64,000 nt of DNA from Bacillus sp. FJAT-28004 (GTDB taxonomy: Bacteria; Bacillota; Bacilli; Paenibacillales; Paenibacillaceae), in assembly GCF_001280845.1 (NCBI RefSeq), contig NZ_LGHP01000003.1, positions 124,547 to 188,546 on the forward strand, written 5' to 3'. Made by a program: the position numbers and the translations under genes. The number at the start of each line of letters is the position of its first letter. Position 1 is the stretch's first letter. Positions 50,968 through 60,796 of the stretch are shown one piece after another. Below the pieces are notes generated by a model. The model saw only the letters and a program-made list of their open reading frames with translations. It ran no database searches and had not been told where the DNA came from.

Positions 50968-52341
50968 ATGATGTCGGCCATTCGAAAGCGCTATTTCCCG
51001 GCGCTTGCCGAGTATATTCGTAGTGGTAAGGAAGTATCATTATTCCATGCTAACGAGCTTGGCAAGGAGCTTTATGGAATAAATCCAGAAGAAATTATTG
51101 CCGTACATGAGGAATGCATACAGTCTTTGGCCGCGAATGTTGACTCGGAGGAGGCTGTGCGATTATATAATCGTTCCTTTGTTTTCTTAATGGAGATCAT
51201 GGTAGCTTGCCGGTTTCGTTTGCAGCCAGAACGATCAACCGAACAGAAATTTACTGAAATGCGAGAAATGCTTTTCAGATCCAATCGCTCTTTTGAACGG
51301 GTCAAAAATAAGTACGAAAACGTACTGCAGCATATGGATAGCGGTATCGCTTTGTTTGATAGCGATGGGATTTTATCGTTTATTAATGTGCAAATGGCCA
51401 AGCTGCTCGACATCCCTCGCAAGACATTGATTGGTTGTACGATAAAGGAAATTTTAAGACATCGTCGGCTTACTAGCAGCACGAAGCGAACCGTTCTCAG
51501 GCTCTACAAAGAAATGTTTCTCATGCATAGCAGGTACTATGAGTTCCAACACAAAGACGGTAAACATCTATTGGTAACGGTTACATACGGTGATCAGTTA
51601 GACGGTGATTTTTTAATTAGCGTCAAGGATGTATCTGAATATAAGCAAATCGAGCAGACGGCACTGCAAAATGACAAGCTTGCGATGCTTGGGAAAATTG
51701 CAGCTGCTATAGCGCATGAAATTCGCAATCCGTTAACGAGCATTCGCGGCTTTATTCAGCTATTGCGGCCATATTTGCTGGAAGTGGGCAAAGAGGAGTA
51801 CGCAAGAATTATATTAACGGAAATTGATCGGGCCAATGATATTATTTATGAATTTCTAAATTCGTCCAAGCCATCAGCACCAATGAAACAATTGGTGTCT
51901 ATCGATCATTTAATAAAAGAAGTTGTGCTTCTAACGGAAAGCGAAGCATTGATGCGGAATTGTGAGATCAAAGCAGAGTGTTATTGCTCAGAGCATCTCG
52001 TTTCGATTGATGTTAAACAAGTGAAGCAGGTCATTTTGAATATCATTAAAAATTCGCTCGATGCGATTGAAGAGGTCCAAAGCGAGCGAAGAGGCCTGAT
52101 TGATATTGTTACGCGCGGTAATGGACAATTTGCCGAAATTATTATCAAAGATAATGGAAAAGGCATGGACAAAGCGACAATGAGCAGATTGTTTGATCCC
52201 TTTTTTACGACGAAACAAACGGGTACAGGGCTAGGGTTATCGGTAAGCTACCGAATTGTCCGCAATCATAACGGCACGATTCGTGTCGATAGTCAATTAG
52301 AAGTGGGAACTGAATTTACCCTTACTCTACCTTTAGCTTAA
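50968..52341 (+). CDS. Cytoplasmic PAS histidine kinase with RsbU-N-like domain
   Basis: 457 residues, no membrane helix. Residues about 1-95 form a helical bundle with ELGKELYGINPEEIIAVHEECI, resembling the N-terminal domain of RsbU, which binds RsbT. A PAS domain (about 115-220), HisKA with H250 (AHEIRNPLTSIRGFIQLL) and HATPase (GKGMDKATMSRLFDPFFTTK, GTGLGLSVSYRIV) follow. The H-box is of the sporulation-kinase (KinA/C/E) kind, so Spo0F or Spo0A phosphorelay input is plausible. No response regulator is adjacent. GGGGAGGAG precedes tandem ATGs. Confidence 0.85.
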   Translation: MMSAIRKRYFPALAEYIRSGKEVSLFHANELGKELYGINPEEIIAVHEECIQSLAANVDSEEAVRLYNRSFVFLMEIMVACRFRLQPERSTEQKFTEMREMLFRSNRSFERVKNKYENVLQHMDSGIALFDSDGILSFINVQMAKLLDIPRKTLIGCTIKEILRHRRLTSSTKRTVLRLYKEMFLMHSRYYEFQHKDGKHLLVTVTYGDQLDGDFLISVKDVSEYKQIEQTALQNDKLAMLGKIAAAIAHEIRNPLTSIRGFIQLLRPYLLEVGKEEYARIILTEIDRANDIIYEFLNSSKPSAPMKQLVSIDHLIKEVVLLTESEALMRNCEIKAECYCSEHLVSIDVKQVKQVILNIIKNSLDAIEEVQSERRGLIDIVTRGNGQFAEIIIKDNGKGMDKATMSRLFDPFFTTKQTGTGLGLSVSYRIVRNHNGTIRVDSQLEVGTEFTLTLPLA

Positions 52342-52385
52342 TGAATATACAGAAGGATTGGCACAGCAGAAATGAATCAAATGCT

Positions 52386-52416
52386 CTCCCCCTATCGCGG
52401 GCGGGGAGTATTTTTC
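52386..52416 (+). terminator. Rho-independent terminator
   Basis: CTCCCC (52386-52391) pairs with GGGGAG (52403-52408), then T-rich tail. Confidence 0.8.
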
Positions 52417-52573
52417 TTTTTCACTTAAGGCATAGCTGATTGACAAGTCCAAAATTATAAACATGGAAAAGAGCGGAGAGCTTAGGTATAATGAGTTTGA
52501 AAAAAGCCATTGAAACGATTCAAAAGGAATGGATACAGTGAGGTAAATCCATTTGGAAAGCGAGGAAATAATA

Positions 52574-54097
52574 ATGAATATTCAATTTACATACGGGGTT
52601 CGAGGCACTGAACAAGCAATGGTGGATGCAGTCGTTCGTTTTGTCAGCAAAAAAGAACTGGTTCAAGGAGGAGCGGCTGACCCGATTGTTCAGCCTCAAA
52701 TCGATGAAGCGCTTCGAGGTAGTTATGCTAAAGGATTGTTTAAAGCGGATTCTGAGCAAATAGAAATAATGCCGACACTCGGATTGTATCCCGCGTCGCA
52801 TATTGTTTTTGTTGGGCTTGAACAAGAATGCGGATCAACGAGCCTTCGGCTTGCTGCCGCGGCTGCTGCCAAAGCGTTGAAAAAATTGCATGCGGTGAAT
52901 GTTCAAGTATTGCTGTCTGATGCATTGCTTCAAGGACCAACTGCAAATATTGGAGCGGAGTCTTCTGCTCAAGCGCTGACTGAGGGCTTGTTGCTCGCGC
53001 TTCATGATCGTCAGCCGCTAAAACGGGAGAAGAATGAGCGATTTACGCTGAAAGAGGTTGCGTTCGTACCACAGGGGGCAGTTGCATCAGCAGAGGAAGC
53101 CGCATTATGGATGCAAGGGATAACAAAAGGTCAGTTGTACGTTGAAGGGGTAATTTTAGCTCGAGATCTTACTAATTTACCCGGAAATGATCTAACACCT
53201 GAACGTTTAGCGCATCATGCTGAGGAGCTAGCGCGAGAGCTTGATTTGGAAATAGAAGTTATTGACGAGTGGAGTGCAGCTGAGCAGCGGATGGGCGGCT
53301 TGTTAGGTGTCGGTCAAGGCAGCATAAATCCGCCGCGTATGATTGTTATTCATTATAAAGGCAATCCGAATTCTGAAGAGGCCTGGGGACTTATCGGAAA
53401 AGGAATTACGTTTGATACAGGCGGTATTTCCTTGAAGAGAGCGGAAGGCATGCAGGAAATGATCTCGGATATGGGTGGTGCGGCAGCAGTACTTGGAGCC
53501 ATTCGTATCATTGGAGAGCTGAAACCTGCAATCAACGTCATCGCAGTCATTCCAACAGCTGAGAATATGCCTTCTGACCGTGCCATTAAGCCAGGAGACG
53601 TGCTGCGAATGATGAGCGGTCATACCGTTGAGGTTGTGAACACGGATGCTGAAGGCAGATTAGTGCTTGCAGACGGACTTACGACTGCAATCACTAGAGG
53701 AGCAACGAAGCTGGTTGATGTGGCAACGTTGACAGGAGCTGTCTCTGTAGCATTGGGTACGCAAGCAACAGGCGCAGTTACTAATAATGACGCACTCTAC
53801 AAGCAGGTGCAGCTCGCTTCAGAGAGAGCTGGCGAGCGAATATGGCAGCTTCCTTCTTATCCGGAGTATAAGAAGCAGATTAAGAGTGATGCAGCAGATT
53901 TGAAAAATAGCGGCGGAAGATATGCCGGTACGATTACTGGCGGATTGTTCATCGGTCATTTTGCAGAAGGATTGCCTTGGGTTCATCTGGACATCGCAGG
54001 AACTGCATGGCTGGATTCGAGCAGAGGATGGGAGCCAAAAGGAGCTACCGGTGTAATGGTGAGAACTTTAGTTGAATTGATTGTACATCAAGAATAA
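52574..54097 (+). CDS. pepA: Leucyl aminopeptidase (M17 family)
   Basis: About 507 residues. N-terminal non-catalytic domain and C-terminal metallopeptidase domain with GKGITFDTGGISLK, and the family signature NTDAEGRLVLADGL holding the two-metal site ligands. Removes N-terminal residues from peptides in the cytoplasm. The TTG-initiated longer frame (52553) lacks spacing; ATG 52574 has GAGGA upstream and the usual MNIQFTYG start. Stand-alone with terminators on both sides. Confidence 0.93.
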   Translation: MNIQFTYGVRGTEQAMVDAVVRFVSKKELVQGGAADPIVQPQIDEALRGSYAKGLFKADSEQIEIMPTLGLYPASHIVFVGLEQECGSTSLRLAAAAAAKALKKLHAVNVQVLLSDALLQGPTANIGAESSAQALTEGLLLALHDRQPLKREKNERFTLKEVAFVPQGAVASAEEAALWMQGITKGQLYVEGVILARDLTNLPGNDLTPERLAHHAEELARELDLEIEVIDEWSAAEQRMGGLLGVGQGSINPPRMIVIHYKGNPNSEEAWGLIGKGITFDTGGISLKRAEGMQEMISDMGGAAAVLGAIRIIGELKPAINVIAVIPTAENMPSDRAIKPGDVLRMMSGHTVEVVNTDAEGRLVLADGLTTAITRGATKLVDVATLTGAVSVALGTQATGAVTNNDALYKQVQLASERAGERIWQLPSYPEYKKQIKSDAADLKNSGGRYAGTITGGLFIGHFAEGLPWVHLDIAGTAWLDSSRGWEPKGATGVMVRTLVELIVHQE

Positions 54098-54117
54098 GTG
54101 ATGTGGAGAGTGTATTT

Positions 54118-54152
54118 GGAGGTTCGCTGCTTTAAGCGCACCTCCTTTATTT
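54118..54152 (+). terminator. Rho-independent terminator
   Basis: GGAGGTTCGCT (54118-54128) pairs with AGCGCACCTCC (54135-54145) with one mismatch, followed by TTTATTT. Confidence 0.85.
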
Positions 54153-54244
54153 GCTTAGCAAAGCTTGATGATGTGCTGTCGCTTCGCTGGTAGCTGACTG
54201 TTTTATTCATTTTTTGATCTTTGTGGAGGGTGGAGGGCTGGCTA

Positions 54245-54952
54245 ATGACCTATGACGAGGTAATGAGGGAGTTAGAACGATTAGGTAGTGAACAAACAAA
54301 AATGACCTTTATACGTCATGGAGCGATGGAACCGCTCTTCGGTGTGAAAATCGGTGATTTGAAGAAACTTGTTAAGTTTGTGAAAAAAGACCAAGAACTA
54401 GCGCTTAAGCTGTTCGAATCTGGAAATAGCGATGCCATGTATTTGGCCGGACTAACAGTTAATCCAAAAACAATTGCCAAAGCGACACTTCAGCAATGGA
54501 TCAAACAAGCTTATTGGTATGCTACAGCAGAATTTACAATAGCAGGTGTCGCAGCAGAAAGCCCTTTTGCCCATGAGTTAGCGATAGAATGGATGGATTC
54601 ACCGGAAGAGATAGTGTCCATCTGCGGCTGGAACACTTATGCGAATTACATATCTATTACACCTGACGAGCAGCTGGGCCTAGATGAAATACGTTCATTG
54701 CTAAAAAGAATAGAGGAAACTATTCATAATGAGCAAAACCGAGTCCGTTATACGATGAACAGCTTCGTTATTACTGTAGGTATTTATGTAGCAGAACTGA
54801 GTGAGGTAGCAGAGGCTGTTGCTTCATCCATCGGGAAGGTGCATGTGGATCTCGGAAATACAGCATGCAAGGTCCCTTTAGCTATTAATTATATCCAAAA
54901 AGCCGTTTCCATGGGCAAAGTAGGCGTTAAGAAAAAAACATGTATATGCTAA
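54245..54952 (+). CDS. DNA alkylation repair protein (AlkD-like)
   Basis: About 235 residues, all-helical HEAT-like repeats. The start YDEVMRELERLGSEQTKMTFIRHG and GVKIGDLKKLVK followed by WIKQAYWYATAEFT, WNTYANYIS match DNA alkylation repair enzymes (AlkC/AlkD superfamily), which excise 3- or 7-alkylpurines. Some Firmicute members of this DUF-type branch are not proven glycosylases. GGAGGG precedes ATG 54245. The very C-terminus (VGVKKKTCIC) may bind metal. Confidence 0.8.
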   Translation: MTYDEVMRELERLGSEQTKMTFIRHGAMEPLFGVKIGDLKKLVKFVKKDQELALKLFESGNSDAMYLAGLTVNPKTIAKATLQQWIKQAYWYATAEFTIAGVAAESPFAHELAIEWMDSPEEIVSICGWNTYANYISITPDEQLGLDEIRSLLKRIEETIHNEQNRVRYTMNSFVITVGIYVAELSEVAEAVASSIGKVHVDLGNTACKVPLAINYIQKAVSMGKVGVKKKTCIC

Positions 54953-54992
54953 ATATTATTTTCAAAAAAAGTATAATGAAGTCCGAAAGTTT

Positions 54993-55045
54993 AAAAAGCT
55001 ATTTTTGGTCTGACTCCATGAGTTAAACTAGAGATAGCTTTTTTT
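54993..55045 (+). terminator. Rho-independent terminator
   Basis: AAAAAGCTAT (54993-55002) pairs with ATAGCTTTTT (55034-55043) around a 31-base loop, in a T-rich tail. Confidence 0.65.
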
Positions 55046-55118
55046 ATTATAAGTAGCAAAGAAGATTTTTCTTTGAGTGTCAGAACGAAAATACATAGCG
55101 GAATAGGGGTATACTTAT

Positions 55119-56108
55119 ATGCATGCTATAAATAGAAGAAAAAATGATTTATTAGCTTATCGGCCATCAGCAACGATGGACGTTGAAGAGTTAAATCAAT
55201 ACTGGCAAGATGTATTAAACAGCTATGCAGAGCGGCCGCTTGATGTCAGCAGACAAACGGTTGAAACTCCTATCACAACTGTGAGAACAGAGCGTCTAAC
55301 TTATAAAGGCGGAGATGATACGCCAATTCACGGGTTATACATTTTGCCTCAGCAAGGATTGACTGGCGAGAAGCTCCCTTGTGTCGTCATTTTTCAGGGA
55401 TATACTTGTGATAAAGGACTTCCGGAGCGTTATGCCGCATGGCTGCTGCTGGGCTATGCTGTTTTTGCAGTTGATGCTAGAGGACAGGGCGGCGAAACGG
55501 GTAACTTGCTAACGTCTGAAGAAGGCGATGTCAAAGGCTGGGTTTCGCAAGGGATAACAAATGTTGATCGCAGTTATTACCGAGCGATTACAATGGATGC
55601 GGTTAGAGCGGTAGATGTAGCTGCCCTTCAGGATGAGGTGGATGAAACACGGATTGCGGTTGTTGGCGCTAGTCAAGGAGGCGGATTGTCTTTGCTTGCT
55701 TCTGCGCTCAATTCCAAAGTAAGCGCGGTCGTCGCTGATATTCCGAATATGTGCCATATGGATTTTGGCCTTATGAATTCGACAAGCTCGCTTACGGAAA
55801 TTGCGCAGTACATCAAAAGGTATCCTGAGCGGCTTAACTCTGTGTTGTCTACGCTTGCTCATTTTGATTTGTTGAATTTGGCTGAACGTATTAAGGCGCC
55901 TGTGTTAATGTCGGTTGGCTGGAAAGACACGGTATGTTTGCCCGAGACCATCTACGCCGTTTATAACCGGATACGCTCGCTTAAACAGCTAAATGATTAT
56001 CCGTTTTCAGGGCATGAGGTGAGCGAATACCAGACACGAGAATCCATTTTGTTTTTGCAGGAAGCGCTGAAGAATAACGAAATGCCGCCTATTGATACAA
56101 TCGAGTGA
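55119..56108 (+). CDS. CE7-type acetyl esterase (acetyl xylan esterase / cephalosporin-C deacetylase)
   Basis: 329 residues, alpha/beta hydrolase fold of the AXE1/CE7 family. QGYTCDKGLPERYAAWLLLGYAV and FAVDARGQGGETGN are the family hallmarks; nucleophile S185 in GASQGGG, Asp in GWKDTVC and His in FSGHEV complete the triad. It deacetylates short acetylated sugars or xylo-oligosaccharides in the cytoplasm; antibiotic names come from side activity. Length matches the family. The ribosome site is weak (TAGGGG). Single gene. Confidence 0.9.
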   Translation: MHAINRRKNDLLAYRPSATMDVEELNQYWQDVLNSYAERPLDVSRQTVETPITTVRTERLTYKGGDDTPIHGLYILPQQGLTGEKLPCVVIFQGYTCDKGLPERYAAWLLLGYAVFAVDARGQGGETGNLLTSEEGDVKGWVSQGITNVDRSYYRAITMDAVRAVDVAALQDEVDETRIAVVGASQGGGLSLLASALNSKVSAVVADIPNMCHMDFGLMNSTSSLTEIAQYIKRYPERLNSVLSTLAHFDLLNLAERIKAPVLMSVGWKDTVCLPETIYAVYNRIRSLKQLNDYPFSGHEVSEYQTRESILFLQEALKNNEMPPIDTIE

Positions 56109-56315
56109 ATAAGTGCTGGATTAATGCTCAATTTGTTGTCCAAATGCGGCAATCAATGCTTGAAATGGATGATATCGATGCTAATAAGGTTATGGATGGG
56201 GAGCGTACTATATACTAAAATATATATGAGCTATTAATCTGTGTCCTTGACACATCTTCATTTTTCTTACTTTTCCCTTTAAATGTTAAGGGAATAGGGT
56301 TTGCTTGATTATTAT

Positions 56316-56329
56316 TGAAAACGATTTAG
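56316..56329 (+). promoter_or_regulatory. Cre-like catabolite site upstream of odhA
   Basis: TGAAAACGATTTAG, 12 of 14 to the CcpA cre consensus, about 90 bases before odhA. In Bacillus odhAB is glucose-repressed. The 56109-56417 gap shows nothing else apart from AT-rich sequence. Confidence 0.35.
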
Positions 56330-56417
56330 GCAAGTGCAAGTTGGCGAGCATGTATGGCGAGCATCGCCTTAGAAAATAATAGGATGGCAATGAATAGAGA
56401 GGGTGGAATTTTCTGCA

Positions 56418-59333
56418 ATGAGCAACCATGATGAGCGAAATTATTCGCCTTGGCAAAGCTACTATGGCCCCAACCTTGGGTATGTGCAGGAGCAATACGA
56501 GCGTTTCTTAACTGATCCTGACTCCGTGGAGTCAACTGTTCGTGAGCTGTTTGTACGTTTCGGGGAACCTCCGGCTACACTACAAGGAGATGCTCCGAGC
56601 TTTATCGCTAAGCCAAGCGAGCAAAAGGCTGCATCACATGCAGCAGCACCTGGTCCGATTGATTCAAATATGTTGAAAAAGGTTGTCGCTGCGCATCAGC
56701 TAATGCTGAACATTCGCAGATACGGCCATTTAGCTGCAGATATTGATCCGCTCGGCTTCAGCCCTGCTGCTGATACAAAGCTGCTTGAGCCAGAAACTTT
56801 CGGACTTACGCAAGCGGATTTGACTTCTATCCCGGCATCGCTTATTTGGGATAATGCGCCAGCATCGATCTCAAATGGCTGGGAAGCAATAAACCGCTTG
56901 AGAGAAATTTATACCCGTTCAGCGGCATATGAATTTACACATATTCATGATGAGAGTGAACGCAATTGGCTTAACAAACAGGCGGAATCGGGAAGCTTCC
57001 CAGCGCCGCTATCTGCAAGAGAACGTTCGGCGCTGCTTGAGCGTCTAATGGAAGTCGAGTACTTCGAGAACTTCCTGCACCGGACATTCGTTGGACAAAA
57101 GCGTTTCTCCATCGAGGGCGTTGATATGCTCGTGCCAGTACTTGATGAAATCGTCCGTTCCGTTGCACATGATGGAGCAAACCATATTCTGATGGGTATG
57201 GCGCATCGCGGTCGACTAAACGTACTGACGCATGTACTCGGCAAGCCTTACGAGAAAATTTTCTCCGAGTTCCACCATGCACCAAACAAAGAGCTTATTC
57301 CGTCTGAAGGTTCTATGGGTCTTAATTACGGCTGGACTGGCGACGTGAAATATCATTTAGGCGCAGACAGAGCTGTGAAGGAAGGCGAAACGATTCGTGC
57401 GAATCTTACCCTCGCCAACAACCCGAGCCACTTGGAGTTTGTTAATCCAGTAGTCGAAGGCTTTACACGCGCTGCACAAGAGGATCGCAGCAAGCCGGGG
57501 ATGCCTACACAAGATCCCGCGAAAGCTGTTACGATTGCCGTTCACGGCGATGCGGCTTTCATTGGCGAAGGAATTGTTGCCGAAACGCTCAATTTCAATA
57601 AACTGCAAGGCTATCACAACGGCGGTACGCTGCATATTATTGCGAACAATCGTCTTGGTTTTACAACGAATAGCATTGATTCACGCTCGACGCATTACGC
57701 AAGTGACCTTGCAAAAGGTTTTGATATTCCAATCGTACACGTAAATGCGGATGAGCCGGAAGCTTGTCTAGCAGCTGTTCGCCTTGCTTGCGAATACCGT
57801 CTCCGCTACAATAAAGGATTTGTTATCGACTTGATTGGTTATCGTCGTTTCGGTCATAATGAAATGGACGATCCAGAAGTAACACAACCGCTCATGTATA
57901 CAAAGGTTCGTAATCATCCGACCGTAAGCGTGCTTTATAGCGAGCAGTTGAAAGGTGAGAAAGCGATCACGGCAGAGCAAATAGAAGCATTGCGTCAACG
58001 TACAAACGGCAAGCTGCAAGCTGCTTATGATGCAATGAAAGCGAAGGAAGGCGAGCCGAAGCTTCGCGGAGAGCAAAGTAAATCAGCGCTTCCTGCTGCT
58101 GAGGAAGCACGCACAGCTGTGCCTCTTGAGACGCTTCGTGAAATTAACCTTGAGCTGCTTAACCGTCCGGAAGGTTTTACAGAATATACGAAGCTTCAAC
58201 GTATTTTGCAGCGTAGAGCTGCTGCTTTGAATGACGGGGAGAAGGTTGACTGGGCACATGCCGAGACGCTTGCATTCGCAACGATTCTCGCTGACGGTAC
58301 ACCAATCCGTCTAAGTGGTCAGGATTCAGAGCGTGGAACGTTCGCACATCGACACATTATGCTCAATGATAATGTGACGGCAGCCAAGTTCTCGCCACTG
58401 CACATTTTGCCGCAAGCGAAAGCTTCCTTTGCCGTTCATAACAGCCCATTGTCGGAAACGGCAGTACTAGGCTTTGAATATGGCTACAACGTATTTGCGC
58501 CTGAAACCTTCGTCATTTGGGAAGCGCAATATGGTGACTTTGCTAACGTTGCCCAAGTTATTTTTGACCAGTTCATCTCAGCTGGCCGTGCGAAATGGTC
58601 GCAAAAATCAGGAATCACGATTTTGCTGCCGCATGGCTACGAAGGTCAAGGGCCGGAGCATTCCAGCGCTAGACTTGAGCGTTTCCTTCAGCTGTCAGCT
58701 GATAACAACTGGACAGTTGCGAACCTTTCAACGTCCGCTCAATATTTCCACTTGCTGCGCAAGCAAGCAGCGTCGCTTGGTACGGAGCAGGTTCGCCCGC
58801 TCGTTCTAATGGCGCCTAAGAGCTTGATCCGTAATCCTCGTGTCGCGTCTCATGGTGTTGCGTTCAGCGAAGGCTCATTCAAGCCGGTGCTTCCGCAATT
58901 CAAGCTGACAGAGCCGAAGGAACAGAAGGATAAAGTAAAACGTTTGCTTCTTTGCACAGGTAAAGTAGCCATTGATATTGAAGAGGCGCTTGCTTCGACA
59001 AATGCTGAAGATTATGAATGGCTGCGCGTTGCAAGAGTAGAACAGCTGTACCCGTTCCCTCATGCAGAAATCGAACGCATAGTGAAGCAATTCGATAAGC
59101 TGGAAGAAATCGTATGGGTACAAGAAGAACCGCAAAATATGGGTTCATGGAGCTTCATGGAGCCTCGTCTTCGTGCATTGTCACCTAAGAAGGCAGCGGT
59201 TCGCTACATTGGCAGACCTGATCGCTCAAGTACTGCAAGCGGGCACCAAGAAGTACATGCTGCAGAACAAAAATGGATTATTTCGACAGCTTTGAACGGC
59301 AAACCAGTTGAAACAAGTTTGATAAGGGGGTAG
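56418..59333 (+). CDS. odhA: 2-oxoglutarate dehydrogenase E1 component
   Basis: About 971 residues. Thiamine-diphosphate E1: YEQFLTDPDSVE-like N-terminus, GMAHRGRLNVL, VHGDAAFIGEG (ThDP site), LIGYRRFGHNEMDDP and the C-terminal PYR domain with EPQNMGSW. Decarboxylates 2-oxoglutarate in the TCA cycle and passes succinyl to E2. GTG 56403 is in frame, but ATG 56418 has GAGAGGGTGG upstream. Six bases before odhB, same operon; E3 (lipoamide dehydrogenase) is encoded elsewhere. Confidence 0.96.
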   Translation: MSNHDERNYSPWQSYYGPNLGYVQEQYERFLTDPDSVESTVRELFVRFGEPPATLQGDAPSFIAKPSEQKAASHAAAPGPIDSNMLKKVVAAHQLMLNIRRYGHLAADIDPLGFSPAADTKLLEPETFGLTQADLTSIPASLIWDNAPASISNGWEAINRLREIYTRSAAYEFTHIHDESERNWLNKQAESGSFPAPLSARERSALLERLMEVEYFENFLHRTFVGQKRFSIEGVDMLVPVLDEIVRSVAHDGANHILMGMAHRGRLNVLTHVLGKPYEKIFSEFHHAPNKELIPSEGSMGLNYGWTGDVKYHLGADRAVKEGETIRANLTLANNPSHLEFVNPVVEGFTRAAQEDRSKPGMPTQDPAKAVTIAVHGDAAFIGEGIVAETLNFNKLQGYHNGGTLHIIANNRLGFTTNSIDSRSTHYASDLAKGFDIPIVHVNADEPEACLAAVRLACEYRLRYNKGFVIDLIGYRRFGHNEMDDPEVTQPLMYTKVRNHPTVSVLYSEQLKGEKAITAEQIEALRQRTNGKLQAAYDAMKAKEGEPKLRGEQSKSALPAAEEARTAVPLETLREINLELLNRPEGFTEYTKLQRILQRRAAALNDGEKVDWAHAETLAFATILADGTPIRLSGQDSERGTFAHRHIMLNDNVTAAKFSPLHILPQAKASFAVHNSPLSETAVLGFEYGYNVFAPETFVIWEAQYGDFANVAQVIFDQFISAGRAKWSQKSGITILLPHGYEGQGPEHSSARLERFLQLSADNNWTVANLSTSAQYFHLLRKQAASLGTEQVRPLVLMAPKSLIRNPRVASHGVAFSEGSFKPVLPQFKLTEPKEQKDKVKRLLLCTGKVAIDIEEALASTNAEDYEWLRVARVEQLYPFPHAEIERIVKQFDKLEEIVWVQEEPQNMGSWSFMEPRLRALSPKKAAVRYIGRPDRSSTASGHQEVHAAEQKWIISTALNGKPVETSLIRG

Positions 59334-59339
59334 TGACTA

Positions 59340-60560
59340 ATGGCTGAAATTATTGTACCGGAACTAGGCGAGTCCATATCTGAAGGCACAATTACCAAAT
59401 GGTTCGTGAAGGAAGGCGACTCCGTCAATCAGGGAGATGTCCTACTAGAGCTTGAAACCGATAAGGTTAACATAGAAATTAGCGCTGACAATAGCGGTGT
59501 TGTATCTCGCATCGCAAAGCAAGACGGAGATGTTGTTCTTGTAGGCGAAACAATCGGTTCGATTGGAGAAGCAGCGGGCGGCGCAGCCGCACCTGCTGCT
59601 CCGGCAGCTGAGGCAGCACCAGTTGCAGCTCCTGTTGCCGCAACTCCAGCACCAGCTGCACCAGCAGCGCCTGCGGCATCTTCTGCAAGCGAAAGTGCAG
59701 CAGTGATTAATGCTTCACCAGCAGCTCGTAAACGTGCGCGTGAGCAAGGCATTGATCTTTCGCAAGCGCAAGGACAAGCTCCTGCACCTGCGGTTGCTAC
59801 TCCGGTTAAATCTGCTCCGCTTACACAATCAGAGCCTGCTAACGCAAGCAAAGATGTTAAGCCGACTGAACGCAAACGGATGTCCCGTCGCCGGGTTACA
59901 ATTGCTAACCGCCTTGTTGAAGCACAACGCACAGCAGCGATGCTGACGACTTTCAATGAAGTGGATATGACAGCTATTCTTGATTTGCGCAAACGCCGTA
60001 AGCAAGCTTTCTTCGAGAAAAATGATGTGAACTTAGGATTTATGTCCTTCTTTACAAAAGCAGTAGTTGGTGCGCTTAAAGCATTCCCGCTGCTTAATGC
60101 TGAGATCGACGGTGAAGATATTATTACTAAAAAGTTCTATGATATCGGCATTGCAGTATCTGCAAAAGAAGGTCTTGTCGTTCCAGTCGTTCGTGACGCG
60201 GACCGTCTAAGCTTCGCTGAAATCGAGAAAAATATCGTTGAGCTTGCTGGTAAAGCAAGATCAAACACACTTGCGATTTCTGATTTGCAAGGCGGCAGCT
60301 TTACAATTACGAATGGCGGCGTATTTGGCTCCTTACTGTCAACGCCAATTCTTAATGCACCGCAAGTTGGTATTCTCGGCATGCACAAAATTCAAATTCG
60401 TCCAGTAGCTATCGATGATGTTCGCATGGAAAACCGTCCGATGATGTATCTTGCATTGTCTTACGATCACCGTATCGTGGATGGCAGCGAAGCTGTTCGT
60501 TTCCTCGTAACCGTCAAAGCGCTTCTAGAAGATCCAGAAGCACTTCTTCTCGAAGGCTAA
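59340..60560 (+). CDS. odhB: 2-oxoglutarate dehydrogenase E2 component (dihydrolipoyl succinyltransferase)
   Basis: 406 residues. Lipoyl domain with K42 in LETDKVNIEI, Ala/Pro-rich swinging linker (about 80-120), E3-binding segment SPAARKRAREQGIDL, then the catalytic domain ending YDHRIVDGSEAVRF with H377. Transfers succinyl to CoA. Directly follows odhA; terminator after it. Linker of pure A/P/E is typical. Confidence 0.96.
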   Translation: MAEIIVPELGESISEGTITKWFVKEGDSVNQGDVLLELETDKVNIEISADNSGVVSRIAKQDGDVVLVGETIGSIGEAAGGAAAPAAPAAEAAPVAAPVAATPAPAAPAAPAASSASESAAVINASPAARKRAREQGIDLSQAQGQAPAPAVATPVKSAPLTQSEPANASKDVKPTERKRMSRRRVTIANRLVEAQRTAAMLTTFNEVDMTAILDLRKRRKQAFFEKNDVNLGFMSFFTKAVVGALKAFPLLNAEIDGEDIITKKFYDIGIAVSAKEGLVVPVVRDADRLSFAEIEKNIVELAGKARSNTLAISDLQGGSFTITNGGVFGSLLSTPILNAPQVGILGMHKIQIRPVAIDDVRMENRPMMYLALSYDHRIVDGSEAVRFLVTVKALLEDPEALLLEG

Positions 60561-60576
60561 TAATAAGAATTCCAAT

Positions 60577-60631
60577 AGAGACTGACCTTAAAGTAGAATG
60601 ATCTACTTTATGGGCAGTCTCTATTTTTTTT
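60577..60631 (+). terminator. Rho-independent terminator after odhB
   Basis: AGAGACTG (60577-60584) pairs with CAGTCTCT (60615-60622), an inner AAAGTAGA/TCTACTTT strengthens it, T8 follows. Confidence 0.92.
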
Positions 60632-60796
60632 GCGATTATATATCGTATATCCGCAGTTAGCGGCAATTTTTTTATATTTTAAAGTCGAAAACGAGCAGGA
60701 AGAAGGCGGGGAATGTTGAAAGTAATCAACAGGAGAGAGCAGTTTGTTGAAATGTGATGAGAAGAGGGGATTGAAATCGTCGAGGTTAATGAACAA

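Noticed and set aside
59429..59992. 187-residue Ala-rich minus-strand ORF
   Set aside because: Shadow of the Ala/Pro linker of odhB, no start signal.
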